Origin: Tritrichomonas musculus | Lineage: Eukaryota; Parabasalia; Tritrichomonadida; Tritrichomonadidae | Length of the DNA: 20,083 nucleotides | Direction of reading: 5' to 3' | NCBI GenBank assembly: GCA_039105265.1 | Contig: JAPFFF010000551.1 | Location: 1-20,083 of the forward strand | Part shown: piece by piece, positions 18,014-20,083 of the stretch | Layout: the number at the start of each line of letters is the position of its first letter | Position numbering within the stretch: position 1 is the first letter of the stretch | Translations under genes and position numbers: made by a program | The notes under the pieces: generated by a model | What the model was told of the DNA's origin: nothing | What the model saw: the letters and a program-made list of their open reading frames with translations, nothing else | Database searches by the model: none

Positions 18014-18329
18014 ATGTAACATAGTTTCAAAAACTTGAAATGAAACTTTTAAATCTCATGTTTATAAATCATAAATATATCTGTGTTTTACGCTTCAAAT
18101 TCCGATTCATTTGTGGATATATTGATTATAAATCTATCATGCAGCCCCTTATGATTTAAATATTCAGATTTCACACGGACTCATTAGTTCTGTATATAAG
18201 TAGATCTAATAAACTTATGAATGAAGTTCATCAAGGACTCATTAGTGCTAAAAATGTGGCTCATAAAATATTGAATGCAACGAAAAAACTCCTTTGAATA
18301 ATCCGCAAGTTTTTGAAACTATGTTACAT
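18014..18329. repeat. 24-bp perfect inverted repeat, arms 18014-18037 and 18306-18329
   Basis: The arm at 18306-18329 begins CAAGTTTTTGAAACTATG, and the arm at 18014-18037 is its exact reverse complement. The arms are 268 bp apart and lie inside the fossil element. A second short motif, AGATTTCACACGGA, occurs twice nearby as a direct repeat (about 17988 and 18168). This looks like internal inverted duplication of element sequence, not terminal repeats. Confidence 0.75.
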
Positions 18330-18720
18330 GCTATTTCACCATTTGCAACTGTATTCATTTCTGAACTTGCAGCTATTAAATTCAACCGTTGCTTTGATAT
18401 TCAGTAGCATGCCAAATAGATCGATTAATTATAAGTTAATGAAGTATAATGAGCTATTCATACAGAATTGTTTAAAGAATTATAAATGAGTGGTGATGGG
18501 AGAAAGTAAACATATCCATAGAGTAATTCCATTAAGGTACCAGGACCTGGAACTATTTATTAAGAAGTCACTGGACCTAGATAATCAACAAACAATATAA
18601 TGTGAATATTAATACATATGCTGTACCCCTATTCCTTAATGAATAACATTTGCTCCAGGTATGTCCTTATTCATTTCGTCTTGCAATTATAAGAAAATGA
18701 ATAACTTTTTCAATATATGC

Positions 18721-18781
18721 ACTCACAAAAAAAAAAATTACTTGTTGCAAGTTTACATATTTATTAAACATATATATTTTA
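18721..18781. other. 3' spacer of the coiled-coil gene
   Basis: A short AT-rich stretch with an A-run at about 18728-18739 lies beyond the stop of the minus-strand gene. It probably holds that gene's 3' end and marks the approximate right limit of the fossil. Confidence 0.35.
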
Positions 18782-19856
18782 TTACAATAATTGTGAAAGA
18801 GCCCGCTCTACAGTTTCTGATGTTAGAGGAATATTTTTAGCTGATTGAAGATGATCGAATATTTTTTCTTCATGAGAAGAAGCACGTTGAATTTCAGCGA
18901 GGAGAAGCTTCAATTGACGGACAGCTTTTTTTTCTTGATCAATTTGTGCTTGAAGCTTTGCTTTGTCACATCCAATTTTAGCCGCTCTCATTTCTGTGGT
19001 TTGCATTGAGTTAATTTGCGATTGAAGCCTTTCAGCAGCAATCTTTTGCCTTCGAATCTTTTTTTCGAGTACAGCTTGCTTTTGCTTAGCTTCATTTTGT
19101 CGTTGTACATGATCAATTTTAGTTAGTCTTGCCGAATTTATATCAGATTTAAGCTTTTGAACTTTTTCTCTATTTGCATCAATTTGTGCAATTAGTTCTT
19201 GTGATTCGTGATAAGCTCGATCGTTTTCGATTTGCGATTTTTTAAGTTCTCCCTGAAGCTTAGATATGACAACTTCACATTTGGATTTATTTGATTCAAT
19301 TTCTGCGATTTGACTGTTTAGACTTTGAATTTCCTCAGCAATTTTATGAAATGCTGATCTCAACTCAGGGACTGGGTCGTATCTAACTTCAGGAACAGGC
19401 TCAACATTAATAGGAACTTCAACTTCTATAATATTATTATTGGTTGGTGATGGCCTGGCTTTTGGTAGGATTTGGTTATTATTATTATTTAAATTAATAT
19501 TGTTATTATTGCTAACATTATCATCATCTATAACAAAATTATCATTGTTATCATTATTATTGTTATTATCAGTATTATCAGAAATAAAAAAATTACCGTT
19601 ATCAGTTGATAAACCTGATGTCATTGTTGAAAGAGGTTTACCTTGCTTTTTTGCTCGCACTTTTTTGGATATAGGCTCTTCAGAATCAACAGATTGCTTT
19701 AATATATCTTTTACTCGCTGCTCAAGTTGTTGATTTTTTTTCCATTAATTGCTTTTCTCTTTCTAAAAGTTCTGGAGGAAGCGAAATATCTTCATCTGAC
19801 AAAGAACAACTTGAAGAAATTTGAGCATCATTATCTGTAAATGAAAACTCGTTCAT
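18782..19856 (-). CDS. Coiled-coil protein of unknown function, with one-base slip near the 5' end
   Basis: The natural start is ATG at 19856-19854 (MNEFSFTDNDAQ, then LPPELLEREKQLMEK). That frame ends after 43 codons. The main frame, open from about 19742 down to the TAA at 18782, has no ATG near its 5' end. The two frames meet at eight consecutive A on the coding strand (19734-19741). A one-base difference there joins them into about 357 residues, giving QQLEQRVKDILKQ as a continuous helix. The N-terminal third is acidic and Asn/Asp-rich (ATT-triplet tract about 19475-19575), with a PVPEVRYDPVPELR segment near the middle. The C-terminal two thirds is a strong coiled coil rich in Glu, Lys and Gln. 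No family is recognised; a cytoskeletal or flagellar role is a guess. It is divergent from the importin-like gene, 89 bp away. The slip may be a sequencing error, a real mutation or programmed slippage. Confidence 0.75.
19475..19575 (-). repeat. Asn/Asp triplet tract
   Basis: Interrupted ATT/ATC triplets on the plus strand read as runs of Asn and Asp codons on the minus strand, in the N-terminal part of the coiled-coil protein. This is typical low-complexity coding DNA in AT-rich protists and is a likely site of length polymorphism. Confidence 0.8.
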
Positions 19857-19945
19857 AAACTATAAATCCTAAAATTTTGAACGTTTAATTTTTATTTGAA
19901 AATTTTTCTGAAGAAAACTTTTTAAATATTTAAATGAATGAATAA
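19857..19945. promoter_or_regulatory. Short divergent promoter region
   Basis: Only 89 bp separate the two start codons, so both promoters must be compact. The sequence is AT-rich with T-runs. A TCAAA on the minus strand (TTTGA at 19876-19880) lies about 20 bases upstream of the coiled-coil ATG. No exact TCA-Y-T-W initiator is present. Confidence 0.45.
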
Positions 19946-20083
19946 ATGGAAGAGAGATTGATTTATCTTTTTTCAAATCTACTTCAAAATCCACATGACA
20001 GGATAGAATCTATAAATAATGAATTAGCTTCATTATATTTAAATGTTAACACGTTACCTTCCCTTTTTTCATTATTTCAACTT
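19946..20083 (+). CDS. 5' end of a probable importin-beta/exportin-like protein (cut by window end)
   Basis: The ATG at 19946 opens a frame of 46 codons that runs off the window. The upstream ATGs at 19934 and 19938 are not used: the former meets a stop within four codons and the latter is out of frame. The peptide has the amphipathic helix pattern of karyopherin N-terminal HEAT repeats (LLQNPHDRIESINNELASL, then LPSLFSLFQL), comparable to the family's opening 'LL..T..pd...R..AE..L' and 'p.fl..L..i'. If correct, it would carry cargo through nuclear pores under Ran control. With 46 residues the family call is tentative; that it is a gene is more likely than not. Confidence 0.5.
   Translation, partial: MEERLIYLFSNLLQNPHDRIESINNELASLYLNVNTLPSLFSLFQL

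Larger units (their letters stand above)
13600..18720 (+). mobile_element. Broken Polinton/Maverick-like fossil (boundaries uncertain)
   Basis: About 5 kb without an intact gene lies between two convergent host genes. Base composition and codon-like stretches differ from the flanks, and several plus-strand segments look formerly coding but are broken many times over. One segment near 15720-16100 resembles the catalytic core of a retroviral-type (Polinton) integrase. Other segments (about 13970-14200, 14470-14900, 15330-15560, 18200-18460) look coding but match nothing I can name. I found no convincing long terminal inverted repeats or target duplication, so the ends are approximate and the copy is probably incomplete as well as old. 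It also contains a Tc1/mariner-like insertion at 16704-17690. Polinton is the best family guess; another integrase-bearing element is possible. Confidence 0.45.

Noticed and set aside
13600-18720. Use of an alternative genetic code in this region
   Set aside because: All host genes on both sides use the standard code, all three kinds of stop occur in the region and frame is also lost, so decay of an old element is the simpler explanation.
19440-19733. Plus-strand 97-codon frame rich in Leu/Ser
   Set aside because: It is the reverse of the Asn/Asp triplet tract and coiled-coil frame on the minus strand; its Leu runs are an artefact of those triplets.
2074-19945. TCAAA motif as a common initiator upstream of genes
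   Set aside because: It appears close to about four of the start codons, but TCAAA is common by chance in this AT-rich DNA and does not match the known trichomonad consensus.

Overview
The window looks like a gene-dense, AT-rich, intron-poor protist chromosome, most likely from a parabasalid (Tritrichomonas or Trichomonas type). This is inferred from short intergenic gaps, long uninterrupted frames that use the standard code, Asn-rich low-complexity tracts, a flagellar-base protein, and decayed Polinton-like and Tc1/mariner-like DNA in one gap. No tRNA, rRNA, CRISPR array or bacterial operon structure is visible.

Layout from left to right. Positions 1-504 are AT-rich with only a doubtful 53-residue frame. 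Next come: a His-rich coiled-coil protein of unknown function (505-2073, minus); a PROPPIN of the Atg18/WIPI family with an FRRG phosphoinositide motif (2421-3398, plus); a protein made only of the ubiquitin-like tail of USP7 (3554-5125, minus); a divergent Sec24-type COPII coat protein (5657-7714, plus); a CEP164-like WW/coiled-coil protein of centriolar distal appendages (7951-10887, minus); and a probable RasGAP-related protein whose start is unresolved (about 11048-13495, plus). From about 13600 to 18720 there is no intact gene. This stretch is a broken Polinton/Maverick-like fossil with integrase-like remains, plus a truncated Tc1/mariner transposase copy and a 99-bp palindromic TA-flanked element. 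After it lie a coiled-coil gene with an apparent one-base slip in a poly-A run (18782-19856, minus) and the first 46 codons of a probable importin-beta-like gene (19946 to the window end, plus).

The genes alternate strictly in strand, giving four divergent pairs with short shared upstream regions and three convergent junctions. The mobile DNA sits in one of the convergent junctions, where it interrupts no promoter or frame. The genes do not form an operon or a single pathway. They are housekeeping functions: autophagy and endosomal lipid binding, ER export, ubiquitin-type regulation, flagellar base, small-GTPase control and nuclear transport. The most unusual item is the USP7 tail module without any peptidase. 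The next most interesting are the missing ATG of the RasGAP-like gene and the TA-flanked palindrome.
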